64,000 nt of DNA from Triticum aestivum. Lineage: Eukaryota; Streptophyta; Magnoliopsida; Poales; Poaceae. The notes under the pieces are model-generated. The model did no database searches. It was not told where the DNA came from and was given only the letters and a program-made list of their open reading frames with translations. A program made the position numbers and the translations under genes. Position 1 is the stretch's first letter, and the number at the start of each line of letters is the position of its first letter. Shown here one piece after another: positions 21,049-32,649 of the stretch. The stretch covers positions 159,008,323-159,072,322 of the forward strand of contig NC_057800.1 in NCBI RefSeq assembly GCF_018294505.1. Reading direction: 5' to 3'.

Positions 21049-24000
21049 TGAAGGAAATATGTCCTTGTAACATCCCAAATTTTCAATTTGGAATGTTATA
21101 CAATAGATCATTATTGCATATCATATTTATTGCATTTTGGTTGATCCTAGAAATTTCACGCAACTCAAGGACCCTCGGAGAGAGTTGGGGATTTCGTTAT
21201 TTTCATATTTGAGTTGTCTCAAATTTGAAAATAGGATCATTTGATTTTATTTATTTCATCTTAAATTATTTCTATTATAAAAATTATGAGAGACGGAATA
21301 AAATAAATTTCCCAAAATAAAGAAATATGCAAGATTTAATAAAAAATCAAATAAGATTTTATTTGGTTTTATTAGAATTTAGGAAAAATTGCATGTTTTC
21401 AAAAAAATTGTATTTAGAGCCAAAAAATGTTCATCCTATTCTAAATATTTTATTTAGACGAAGAAAATTTGTTTTGGCATTTTTAGATTTTTATTTATTT
21501 TTCTAGAATTCTTTTTAGGCGCAGTGAAATTGTTTAAAAAAAACCGCGCCCGACTGGGCCAAGGGCCCAGCCGAGCCAGGCCGGCCCAGCCGCCGCCGCC
21601 TCCCGCTCGAGCAGCCGCCGGACTCAGGAGGAGTCCGAGCCGGAGCCGCCTCGCCGCCGCCCGACCCCCTCCCCAAGTCAGCCCCCCTCCCTCTCTTAAA
21701 TAGCCTCCCCGCCGTCGCCCTCTCCTCACCCCGCCGCCCCGGACCGCAGCCCGGGCCGCCGCTGCCGCACGCCGCCTGCCGCCACCCCGCTGCCTCGCGC
21801 CACCCGCCGCCCTGCCGGAGCCTCGCCGGAGCGCCGCCGCCGAGGTAGCCGCCGGCCGGTTTTTTGAGAAAAAGCCATTTCGGTTTTTTTTGAAAACCCT
21901 AGTTTTCGTTTTAAAAAAAATCGGTTTTTCTCCGGTTTATTTATTTGGCAAGCGCCCGCTCGTCCGTTCGTTTTAACAAACACGTTTTTTTCGTTTAGTT
22001 CCTGTTAATGAACGTTCGTTCGTTAACCTGTTCGCCATTTTCCTTTTTCTCGGATTAAATCCGTGGTTTTTCTGATCGCGATCCCTGATCCGATGTTCGT
22101 TTTAGTTTAATTTTTCACTTGTTAATCAGAATCAGGCAATTCAAAGCCTGGAGTTTCGTCTCGAAACCCTCTTTCCGTTTAACCAACTCAAACAAGTTTA
22201 TGCCACTGTAAAAATTGCCCTAGATCCAGAATAGTAAACGAAGCTTGTTTCTTTTGCCTTTTGTCTTTCGTTGCTTCGTTCGTTTTGATTCTTTTTGCCA
22301 ACCGGAGTTCTTAAGTTGAAATTTCTGGTTAGATCTCTTATTCGAGTTTTACCTGTGCATTAGTTGAGTACTTATTGTATGCTTGTTTGTTTGCGATAGA
22401 GTATCCGGAGTGCGCCGCTTGCTACTTCGAATCGCTAGGTTTCCTGGATCATCAGCAAGGCAAGTAACACTTTGATCATACCTCCTACTACCCAGTTTTA
22501 TTGCATTAGATCAATCCTCACACATTGCATGATTAGGATCTAATTAAATTGTGGGTTTGGGGAGTAGTTGAGGTAGAACCTATTACCTGTTTATTATCAA
22601 ACCTTTGGGAGTTACTTCTACGTTTGCTTATTATGCCATGTTGTGCTAGTAGACGTGGATTGGGTGAGTGTATCCATGACATATGTGAGATTGTTAATTA
22701 AAGGTTTATCTAAGGTGGCAATTTAAACACACATCTGGCTGGATTGAGGCACCTGGGTATTCCAGCGATTGCCTATTTTTCTTCGGACCGCCACCCAGGC
22801 TCAAAGGGATCATGAGATTATTCATACTGGAAACTTCCGTGTGAAGCCACAAGCTACTATGGGCTCTAGCATAGTTGACCAAGTCGTGCGAACTCTTACG
22901 GTGGTAGACTAGCAGATGTAGGGGATGTAGGTGGTACGGTCTACCCGATCGTAAGGTGCTAGCGCTTCTGAAAGACTATGTCTCGGTCATCCGTTTCCCA
23001 AACACCTTGTAGTGCGGGAAATCCAATGAAGGAGATTGAGTCTTGTGGGGAAAAGTGCGCAAACCTCTGCAGAGTGTATAAACTAATCATGGTTAGCCGT
23101 GTCCCCGGTTATGGACATCTTGAGTATCTAGTACCTGGATTATCATGTGAATCTCAACATGTTACTCTAAAATTAATTTTGTCGGGTTTTGATTAATGAT
23201 GATGCTTAATTGGGATTGAGAATGCTGTCAACCATTCTCAATGTTTAACAACTACCATGATAGTTAAATAAAATCTATTCCTTTGCAGTAGGGAAAAATT
23301 GGCTTTACGCAAAATTGTAAACATAGAGCTTTCCACCAGCCATATATGCATATGGTATAGACTATTTCATTCCATTACTCTCTATGTGTTACATTGCCAG
23401 CATATTCCATGTGCTGACCCATTTCGGGCTGCAACAATAATGTTGCAAACTTTTTAGACGACGATTAAGGTGCCTTTAGGTCGTGGTTTTATACTCAGTG
23501 ATGTCGTTGGAGTTGATGGACTCGCTTATCTTCCAAGCCTTCCGTTGTTATCATTTTTAAATGGCCTTAAGCCAATATTGTTGTATTAAGCTCTCTTTGG
23601 AGACTCTCGATGTAATAAGTGTGTGATTGCTACTCTGCTATAAATCCTTCAAGTACTGTGTGGTGTTAGCATTACTGATCCAGGGATGACACCTGAGCAC
23701 AGAGATTGGACCGTTTGAGGTCTGGTCGCTACAGTCCTAGAGGCAATAATAAAGTTGTTATTTATATTTCCTTATATCATGATAAATGTTTATTAGTCAT
23801 GCTAGAATTGTATTAACCGGAAACTTGATACATGTGTGGATACATAGACAAAACACAGTGTCACTAGTATGCCTCTACTAGACTAGCTCGTTAATTAAAG
23901 AAAGTTAAGTTTCCTAACAATAGACATGTGTTGTTATTTGATGAAGGAGATCACATCATTAGGAGAATGATGTGATGGATAAGACCCAACTATTAGCTTA

Positions 24001-25453
24001 GCATAATGATCTTTAAGTTTTATTGCTATTGCTTTCTACATGACTTATACATATTCCTTTGACTATGAGATAATGCAACTCGCGAATACCGGAGGACTAC
24101 CTTGTGTGCTATGAAATTTCATAACGTAACTGGGTGATTACAAGATGCTCTACAGGTATCTCCAAAGGTGTTTGTTGGGTTGGCATAGATCAAGATTAGG
24201 ATTTGTCACTCCGAGTATCGGAGAGGTATCTCTAGGCCCTCTCGGTAATGCACATCATGATAAGCCTTGCAAGTGATATGACTAATGAGTTAGTTACGAG
24301 ATGATGCATTATGGAACGAGTAAAGAGACTTGCGGGTAACGAGATTGAACTAGGTATGAAGATACCGACGATCGAATCTCGGGCAAGTAACATACCGATG
24401 ACAAAGGGAATGACATATGTTGTCATTATGGTTTGACTGATTAAGATCTTCGTAGAATATGTAGGAACCAATATGAGCATACAGGCTCCGCTATTGGTTA
24501 CTGACTGGAGATGTGTCTCGGCCATGTCTACATAGTTCTCGAACCCGTAGGGTCCGCACGCTTAATGTTCGATGATGATTTGTATTATGAGTTATGTGTT
24601 TTGGTGACCGGAGATTGTCCGGAGTCCCAGATGAGATCACAGACGTGACGGGGAGTCTCGAAATGGTCGAGAGGTAAAGATTGATATATTGGACGATAGT
24701 ATTTGGACACCAGGAGTGTTTCGGAATGTATCGGGTACATATCGGAGTACCATGGGGTTACCAGAACACCCCGACGGAAGATATGGGCCATATGGGCCAT
24801 AGGAGGGAGGCAAACCAGCCCACAAGGGGTGCCCCCCCCCAAGGGAGGAGTCCAAATTGGACAAGGGGAGGGGGCGGCACCCCCTTTCCTTCTCCTCCTC
24901 TCTCTCCTTCCCCCTTTCCCCTTCCGGTAAAAGGAAAGGGGGGCGAATTGGACTAGGAGCCCAAGTGGGACTCCTCCCACTAGGGGCGCACCCAGGCCGA
25001 CCTCCTCCCCTCTCCCTCCTATATATATGGGGGCGGGGGCGCCTCTAACACACATCAATTGTTCCAAGCTATGTGCGGCGCCCCCTCCACAGTTTGCTCC
25101 TCCGGTCATATTGTTGTACTGCTTAGGCGAAGCCCTGCGTGGATCACTTCACCATCACCGTCACCACACGGTCGTGCTAACGATACTCTCCCTTGACACT
25201 TTGCTGGATCAAGAGTTCGAGGGACGTCGTCGAGCTGAACGTGTGCAGAACTCGGAGGTGTCGTACGTTTGGTGCTTGATTGGTTGAATCGAGAAGACGT
25301 TCGACTACATCAACCGCGTTAAGCTAACGCTTCTGCTTTCGGTCTACGAGGGTACATGGACACACTCTTCCCCTCTCGTTGCTATGCATCTCCTAGATAG
25401 ATCTTGCGTAATCGTAGGAATTTTTTTGAAATTGCATGCTATGTTCCCCAACA
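21049..25453 (+). repeat. 3' LTR of F, interrupted by solo LTR S
   Basis: The LTR starts TGAAGGAAATATG and is interrupted after 17 bases; it resumes at 23739 (AGAGGCAATAATAAAG) and ends CCCCAACA. Without the insert it is about 1.73 kb, the usual size for this group. A TATA-like ATATATATGG is at 25021-25030, and runs of C and G flank it at 24829-24930. Confidence 0.92.
21066..23733 (+). mobile_element. S: solo LTR of the E/H family
   Basis: A single 2.67-kb LTR from TGTAACATCCC to GTCGCTACA, flanked by perfect 5-bp duplications GTCCT (21061-21065 and 23734-23738), with no internal domain. Such a structure normally arises by recombination between the two LTRs of a complete element. Its GC-rich block (21545-21850) differs from those of E and H. 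The conserved short frame is at 22978-23196. Confidence 0.95.
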
Positions 25454-25708
25454 ATTATAACTAACCATGTCAACAATAACTCTTAAAAATTATATTAACT
25501 CATATCAATGACATAATCAACTAGCAAGCAATAATAAGATATCTCAAACAACAACACGCTGTCAAAACAACCATGATATAATATGACAATAGTGGTATCT
25601 CGCTAGCCCTTTCTGAGACCGTAAAACATAAATGCAGAGCACCTCTGAAGTTCAGGCAGCGACTAAACATTGTAATTCATGGTAGAAAAGATCCAGCATG
25701 ATGCACCA
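25454..25708 (-). mobile_element. X: fragment of the Athila-type 3' non-coding region
   Basis: Resembles 34450-34700 of element A and, more closely, the B sequences at 34331-34357 and 45813-45920. It lies between the end of F and the start of G. It carries no gene. Whether X is part of B or a separate copy is discussed in the findings. Confidence 0.75.
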
Positions 25709-27409
25709 TGCTGGAAATATGCCCTAGAGGAAATAATAAAAATGGTTATTATTATATTTCCTTGTTCATGATAATTGTCTATTGTTCATGCTATAATTGT
25801 GTTATCCGAAAATCGTAATACATGTGTGAATACATAGACCACAACATGTCCCTAGTGAGCCTCTAGTTGACTAGCTTGTTGATCAATAGATGGTTATGGT
25901 TTCCTGACCATGGACATTGGATGTCGTTGATAATGGGATCACATCATTAGGAGAATGACGTGATGGACAAGACCCAATCCTAAGCCTAGCACAAGATCGT
26001 GTAGTTTGTATGCTAAATCTTTTCTAATGTCAAGTATCTTTTCCTTAGACCATGAGATTGTGCAACTCCTGGATACCGTAGGAATGCTTTGGGTGTGCCA
26101 AATGTCACAACGTAACTGGGTGGCTATAAAGGTGCACTATAGGTATCTCCGAAAGTATCTGTTGGATTGGCATGAATCGAGAGTGGGATTTGTCACTCTG
26201 TATGATGGAGAGGTATCTCTGGGCCCACTCAGTAAGACATCATCGTAATGAGCTCAATGTGACTAAGGTGTTGGTCACGGGATGATGTGTTACGGAACGA
26301 GTAAAGAGACTTGCCGTAACGAGATTGAACAAGGTATTGGTATACCGACGATCGAATCTCGGGCAAGTGCTATACCGGTAGACAAAGGGAATCGTATACA
26401 GGATTGATTGAATCCTTGACATCATGGTTCATCTGATGAGATCATCGTGGAACATGTGGGAGCCAACATGGGTATCCAGATCCCGCTGTTTGTTATTGGC
26501 CTGAGAGATGTCTCGGTCATGTCTGCATAGTTCCCGAACCCGTAGGGTCTACACACTTAAGGTTCGATGACACTAGGGTTATAGGGAATAGATGTATCTG
26601 GTTACCGAATGTTGTTCGGAGTCCTAGATGAGATCCTGGACGTCATGAGGAGTTTTGGAGGTAAAGATTTATATATGGGAAGTCCAGTTTCAGTCACCGG
26701 AAAGGTTTCGGGGTTTATCGGTATTGTACCGGGACCACAAAAGGGGTTCCGGGGATCCACCTGCCCCGAAGGACCTAATGGGCTGTAGTTGGGTGGGAAC
26801 CAGCCCCTTAGTGGGCTGGTGCGCCCCCCCCCCCAAGGACCCAAGGCGCCTAGGGTTGGAAACCCTAGGGGGCGCTGCCCCCCGGGGGGCGGGCGCCCCC
26901 TTGTTGGAAACCCTAAGAGGGACGCTGCCCCCCGAGGGGCCGGCGCCCCCTCCCCTTCCCCTATATATAGCGGGGGTTTTGGGGCTTCCAGAGACATGAG
27001 TCTCCCTCTCTCTTGGCGTAGCCCTACCCCTCTCCCTCCTCGTCTCTCGCAGTGCTTGGCGAAGCCCTGCTGGAGTGCCACGCTCCTCCACCACCACCAC
27101 AGTGTCGTGCTGCTGCTGGATGGAGTCTTCCCCAACCTCTCCCTCTCTCCTTGCTGGATCAAGGCGCAGGAGACTTCACCGGGCTGCATGTGTGTTGAAC
27201 GCGGAGGCACCGTTGTTCGGTGCTTAGATCGGAATCAACCGCGATCTGAATCACTACGAGTACGACTCCTTCATCTGCGATCTTGTAATGCTTCCGCATT
27301 GCGATCTTCAAAGGTATGAATATGCACTCCCCTCTCGTTGCTAGTAAGCTCCATAGATTGATCTTGGTGATGCGTAGAAAATTTTTAATTTCCGCAACGA
27401 TCCCCAACA
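25709..27409 (+). repeat. 5' LTR of G
   Basis: A complete 1.70-kb LTR. A TATA box CCTATATATAG lies at 26960-26970, preceded by GC-rich palindromic sequence with long C runs (26820-26960). Transcription would start shortly after it. Long open frames on both strands at 26600-27320 look like GC-rich chance frames. Confidence 0.94.
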
Positions 27410-28697
27410 GTGGCATCATGAGCTAGGTCTATGCGTAGTTTCTATGCACGAGTAGAACACAAATTGTTGTGGGCGTCGATTTTGCCAATTTACTTGTTGT
27501 TACTAGTCTTATCTTGATTCGGCGGCATCGTGGGATGAAGCGACCCGGACCGACCTTACACGTACGCTTACGCGAGACAGGTTCTACTGACTGACATGCA
27601 CTAGTTGCATAAGGTGGCTAGCAGGTGTCTGTCTCTCCCACTTTACTCAGATCGGATTCGATGAAAAGGGTCCTTATGAAGGGTAAATAGAAATTGGCAT
27701 ATCACATTGTGGTTTTGGCGTAGGTAAGAAACGTTCTTGCTAGAAACCTATAGCAGCCACGTAAAAATTTGCAACAACAATTAGAGGACATCTAACTTGT
27801 TCTTGCAGCATATGCCGTGTGATGTGATATGGCCAAAAGGATGTGATGAATCATATATGTGATGTATGAGATTGATCATGTTCTTGTAATAGGAATCACG
27901 ACTTGCATGTCGATGAGTATGACAACTGGCAGGAGCCATAGGAGTTGTCTTAATTTATTGTATGACCTGCGTGTCAATGAAAACGCCATGTAATTACTTT
28001 ACTTTATTGCTAACCGTTAGCTATAGTAGTAGAAGTAATAGTTGGTGAGACAACTTCATGAACACACGATGATGGAGATCATGATGATGGAGATCATGGT
28101 GTCATGCCGGTCACGATGATGATCATGGCGCCCCGAAGATGGAGATCAAAAGGAGCAAAATGATATTGGCCATATCATGTCACTATTTGATTGCATGTGA
28201 TGTTTATCATGTTTTTACATCTTATTTTCTTAGAACGACGGTAGCATAAATAAGATGACCCCTCATTAAAATATCAAGAATTTTGTTCCCCCTAACTGTG
28301 CACCGTTGCTAAGGTCCGTTGTTCCGAAGCACCACGTGATGATCGGGTGTGATAGGTTCTAACGTTCGCATACAACGGGTGTAAGCCAGATTTACACATG
28401 CAATACACTTAGGTTGACTTGACGAGCCTAGCATGTACAGACATGGCCTCGGAACACGGAAGACCGAAAGGTCGAACATGATTCGTATAGAAGATACGAT
28501 CAACATGAAGATGTTCACCGATGATGACTAATCCGTCTCACGTGATGATCGGACACGGCCTAGTTGACTCGGATCATGTATCACTTAGATGACTAGAGGG
28601 ATGTCTATCTGAGTGGGAGTTCATTAAATAATTTGATTAGATGAACTTAATTATCATGAACATAGTCTAAAACTTTGCAATATGTCTTGTAGATCAA
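27410..28697 (+). other. Primer binding site and untranslated leader of G
   Basis: TGGCATCATGAGC at 27411-27423 is a degenerate initiator-Met PBS (standard TGGTATCAGAGC). The following 1.27 kb has no long frame and corresponds to the long structured leader typical of BARE1/Angela elements. GATGATGG-type repeats lie at 28065-28140. Confidence 0.82.
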
Positions 28698-29567
28698 ATG
28701 GCCCACGCTAATGTTGCCCTCAACTTCAACGCGTTCCTAGAGAAAACCAAGCTGAAAGACGATGGTAGCAACTACACAGACTGGGTCCGTAACCTAAGGA
28801 TTATCCTCATAGCTACCAAGAAAGCATATGTCCTTGAAGCACCGCTAGGTGATGCACCTGTTTTCCCAGCAACTCAAGATGTTATGAACGCCTGGTAGTC
28901 GCGTAGTGATGATTACACCCTGGTTCAGTGTGACATGCTTTACAGCTTAGAAACGGGGCTCCAAAAGCGTTTTGAGCAGCACGGAGCATATGAGATGTTC
29001 CAAGAGCTGAAAATGGTTTTCCAAGCTCATGCCTGGGTCGAGAGATATGAAGTCTCCGACAAGTTCTACAGTTGTAAGATGGAGGAGAATAGTTCTGTCA
29101 GTGAGCACATACTCAAAATGTCTGGGTTGCACATCCGCTTATCTCAGTTGGGAGTTAATCTCCCGGATGATGCGGTCATTGACAGAATCCTTCGGTTGCT
29201 CCCACCTAGCTACAAGAGCTTTGTGATGACCTTCAATATGCAGGGGATGGAAAAGACCATTCCTGAGGTATATTCAATGCTGAAATCAGCGGAGGTGGAG
29301 ATCAAAAAGGAACATCAAGTGTTGATGGTGAATAAAACCACTAAGTTCAATAAAGGCAAGGGTAAGAAGAACTTCAAGAAGGATGGCGAGGGAGTTGCCA
29401 CGCCCGGTAAGCCAATTGCCGGGAAGAAGCCAAAGCATGGACCCAAGCCTGAGACTTAGTGCTTTTATTGCAAGGGAAACGGTCACTAGAAGCGGAACTG
29501 CCCCAAGTACTTAGCGGATAAGAAGGCCAGCAATACCAAAGGTATATGTGATATACATGTTATTGAT
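28698..29567 (+). pseudogene. gag of G with in-frame stops
   Basis: Copia Gag starting MAHANVALNFNAFLEK, followed by WVRNLRIILIATKKAYVL. Stops at 28896-28898, 29457-29459 and 29487-29489 are all in the original frame. The core has EQHGAYEMFQELKMVFQ and GLHIRLSQLGVNLPDD. The zinc knuckle CFYCKGNGH...RNC lies at 29460-29501, with a stop directly after its His. Each stop replaces a coding triplet without loss of frame. Confidence 0.9.
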
Positions 29568-30900
29568 GTGTACCTAACCAGTGCTCGAAGTAGCTCCTGG
29601 GTATTTGATACCGGTGCAGTTGCTCATATTTGTAACTCAAAACAAGAGCTGCAGAATAAGAGGAGACTGGCGAAGGACAAGGTGACGATGCGCGTCGGCA
29701 ATGGTTCCAAGGTCGATGTGATCGCCGTCGGCACGCTACCTCTGCATTTACCTACGGGATTAGTTTTAAACCTCAATAATTGTTATTTAGTACTAGCTTT
29801 AAGCATGAACATTGTATCTGGATCTCGTTTAATGCGAGATGGCTACTCATTTAAATCTGAGAATAATGGTTGTTCTATTTATATGAGAGATATGTTTTAT
29901 GGTCATGCCCCGCTGGTCAATGGTTTATTCTTATTGAATCTCGAATGTGATGTTACACATATTCATAGTGTGAATGCCAAAAGATGTAACGTTGATAATG
30001 ATAGTCCCACATACTTGTGGCATTGCCCCTTGGTCACATTGGTGTCAAACGCATGAAGAAACTCCATGCAGATGGACTTTGGAGTCTCTTGATTATGAAT
30101 CATTTGACACGTGCAAACCATACCTCATGGGCAAAATGACCAAGACTCCATTCTCCACAACAATGGATCGAGCAACCAACTTATTGGAAATCATACATAC
30201 TGATGTGTGCGGTCCAATGAGCGTTGAGGCTCGCGGTGGTTATTGTTATGTTCTCACTCTCATTGATGACTTAAATAGATATGGGTATGTCTACTTAATG
30301 AAACACAAGTCTGAGATCTTTGAAAAGTTCAAGGAATTTCAGAGTGAGGTTGAGAATCAACGTGACAGGAAAATCAAGTTCTTACGATCAGATCGTGGGG
30401 GAGAATATTTGAGTCACGAATTTGGCACACACTTAAGGAAATGTTGAATTGTTTCACAACTCACACCTCTTGGAACACCTCAGCGTAATGGTGTGTCCGA
30501 ACGTCGAAATCGCACTCTATTGGATATGGTGCAATCCATGATGTCTCTTACCGACCTACCGCTATCATTTTGGGGTTATGCTTTAGAGACTGCCGCGTTC
30601 ACTTTAAATAGGGCTCCGTCAAAATCCGTTAAGACGACACCGTATGAATTATGGTTTGGGAAGAAACCTAAGCTGCCGTTTCTGAAAGTTTGGGGATGCG
30701 ATGCTTATGTCAAGAAACTTCAACCTGAAAAGCTCGAACCCAAATTAGAAAAATGCGTCTTCATAGGATACCCTAAGGAAACTATTGGGTATACCTTCTA
30801 CCTCAGATCCGAAGGCAAGATCTTTGTTGCCAAGAATGGATCCTTTCTAGAGAAAGAGTTTCTATCAAAAGAAGTAAGTGGGAGGAAAGTAGAACTTGAT
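29568..30900 (+). pseudogene. protease and integrase of G
   Basis: The protease motif WVFDTGAVAHICNSK is intact. A frameshift near 30030-30050 breaks the GAG-pre-integrase block. The integrase core keeps Asp in IIHTDVCGPM and FLRSDRGGEYL and Glu in NGVSERRNRTLLDM, but a TGA at 30445-30447 interrupts it. The C-terminal part (LWFGKKPKLPFLKVWGC, VFIGYPKETIGY) is continuous with RT. Confidence 0.9.
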
Positions 30901-31815
30901 GAAGTATTGCCTCTTGAACCGGAGAGTAGCCCAGCTCAAGAAAATGTTTTTGTGGTGCCTGCACCGACTAGAGAGGAAGTTAACGATGATGATCATGAAA
31001 CTTCAGATCAAGTTGCTACTAAACTTTGTAGGTCCACAAGGACATGTTCCGCACCAGAGTGGTACGACAACCCTGTCCTGGAAATCATGTTGTTAGACAA
31101 TGATGAACCTTCGAACTATGAAGAAGCTATGGCGGGCCCGGATTCCGACAAATGGCTTGAAGCCATGAAATCCGAGATAGGATCCATGTATGAAAACAAA
31201 GTATGGACTTTGACTGACTTGCCCGATGATCGGCGAGCCATAGAAAATAAATGGATCTTTAAGAAGAGGACAGACGCGGATGGTAATGTAACCATCTATA
31301 AGGCTCGGCTTGTCGCTAAGGGTTATCGACAAGTTCAAGGGGTTGACTATAATGAGACCTTCTCACCCGTAGCGAAGCTGAAGTCTGTCCGAATCATGTT
31401 AGCAATTGCCGCGTTCTATGATTATGAGATATGGCAAATGGACATCAAAACGGCATTCCTTAATGGTTTCCTTAAGGAAGAACTGTATATGATGCAGCCA
31501 GAAGGTTTTGTCGATCCTAAGAATGCTGACAGGGTGTGCAAGCTCCAACGCTCAATCTATGGGCTGGTGCAAGCATCTCGGAGTTGGAACATTCGATTTG
31601 ATGAGATGATCAAAGTGTTTGGGTTTACACAGACTTATGGAGAAGCCTGTGTTTACAAGAAAGTGAGTGGGAGCTCTGTAGCATTTCTCATATTATATGT
31701 GGATGACATACTATTGATGGGAAATGATATAGAACTCTTGGAAAGCATAAACGCCTACTTGAATAAGTGTTTTTCAATGAAGGACCTTGGAGAAGCTGCT
31801 TACAAATTAGGCTCA

Positions 31816-31866
<51 letters not shown>

Positions 31867-32325
31867 TATAGATCGAGACGCCTCATTGGTCTTTCACAAA
31901 GCACATACCTTGACAAGATATTGAAGAAGTTCAATATGGATCAGTACAAGAAGGGGTTCTTGCCTGTATTGCAAGGTGTGAGATTGAGCACGACTCAATG
32001 CCCGACCACGACAGAAGATAGAGAAAAGATGAGTGTCATCCCCTATGCCTCGGCCATAGGGTCTATTATGTATGCCATGCTGTGTACCAGACCTGATGTA
32101 AACCTTGCCATAAGTTTGGTAGGAAGATACCAAAGTAATCCCGGCATGGAACACTGGACATCGGTCAAGAATAACCTGAAGTACCTGAAAAGGACTAAGG
32201 ATATGTTTCTCATTTATGGAGGTGATGAAGAGCTCGTCGTAAAGGGTTATGTCGATGCTAGTTTCGACACAGATCTAGATGACTCCATGTCACAAACCGC
32301 ATACGTGTATATTTTGAATGGATGA
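30901..32325 (+). pseudogene. reverse transcriptase and start of RNase H of G, with an in-frame AT microsatellite
   Basis: Continuous with the 610-codon frame opening at 30493. Motifs: WLEAMKSEIGSMYENKVW, WQMDIKTAFLNG, ILYVDDILLMGND (about 31690-31730), CTRPDVNLAISL, then RNase H GYVDASFDTD. At 31818-31864 an (AT)n run replaces the usual short GIKIYRDRS segment and is read as alternating Ile-Tyr while the frame stays open. At 32323 the frame ends where the RNase H centre has been deleted. Confidence 0.93.
31818..31864. repeat. (AT)n microsatellite inside the RT gene of G
   Basis: About 23 AT units, directly followed by GATATAGATCGAGACG, which matches coding sequence in F (GAGATAGATCAAGACG). 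It appears to have expanded from a short ATATATT-like coding stretch. Confidence 0.97.
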
Positions 32326-32629
32326 AGCAATCTGGATGCAGGAGTTCATTACCGACCTAGGAGTTATTCCTGATGCGTCGGGCCCAATGACTCTCTTCTG
32401 TGACAACACTGGAGCTATTGCCCTTGCCAAGGAGCCCAGGTTTCACAAGAAGACCAGGCATATCAAGCGTCGCTTCAATTCCATTCGTGAAAATGTTCAA
32501 GATGGAGACGTAGAGATTTGTAAAGTGCATACGGACCTGAATGTCGCAGATCCGTTGACTAAACTCTTCCACGAGCAAAACATGATCAACACCAGAACTC
32601 TATGGGTGTTCGATTCATCACAATGTAAC
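32318..32629 (+). pseudogene. RNase H C-terminal part of G
   Basis: Encodes WMQEFITDLGV, FCDNTGAIALAKEPRFHKKTRHIKR and ADPLTKLF. In comparison with F, about 35 residues between ILNG and the EAIW segment are missing (the F block with CSSKQSV and EAEYIAASEE). This removes part of the catalytic core and shifts the frame. Confidence 0.9.
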
Positions 32630-32649
32630 TAGAATATTGACTCTAGTGC

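Larger units (their letters stand above)
17940..25453 (+). mobile_element. Element F: Ty1/copia (BARE1/WIS/Angela group), 5' half outside window
   Basis: Copia order protease, integrase, RT, RNase H, PPT, 3' LTR. The first base here abuts the right end of E, so E inserted in F's protease region and the 5' part of F lies left of the window. Its 3' LTR is split by solo LTR S. F ends CCCCAACA at 25453 and is followed by ATTAT, the presumed target duplication, in Athila-like sequence X. Confidence 0.9.

Noticed and set aside
24585..25287. Open frames in the F 3' LTR (up to 174 codons)
   Set aside because: Overlapping frames on both strands around C and G runs at the promoter; no recognisable domain.
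26602..27319. Open frames of 202 and 176 codons on opposite strands in the G 5' LTR, with similar shorter ones in the 3' LTR
   Set aside because: They lie in GC-rich LTR sequence, overlap each other, are not kept in the 3' LTR at full length and have low-complexity Pro/Gly/Arg composition.
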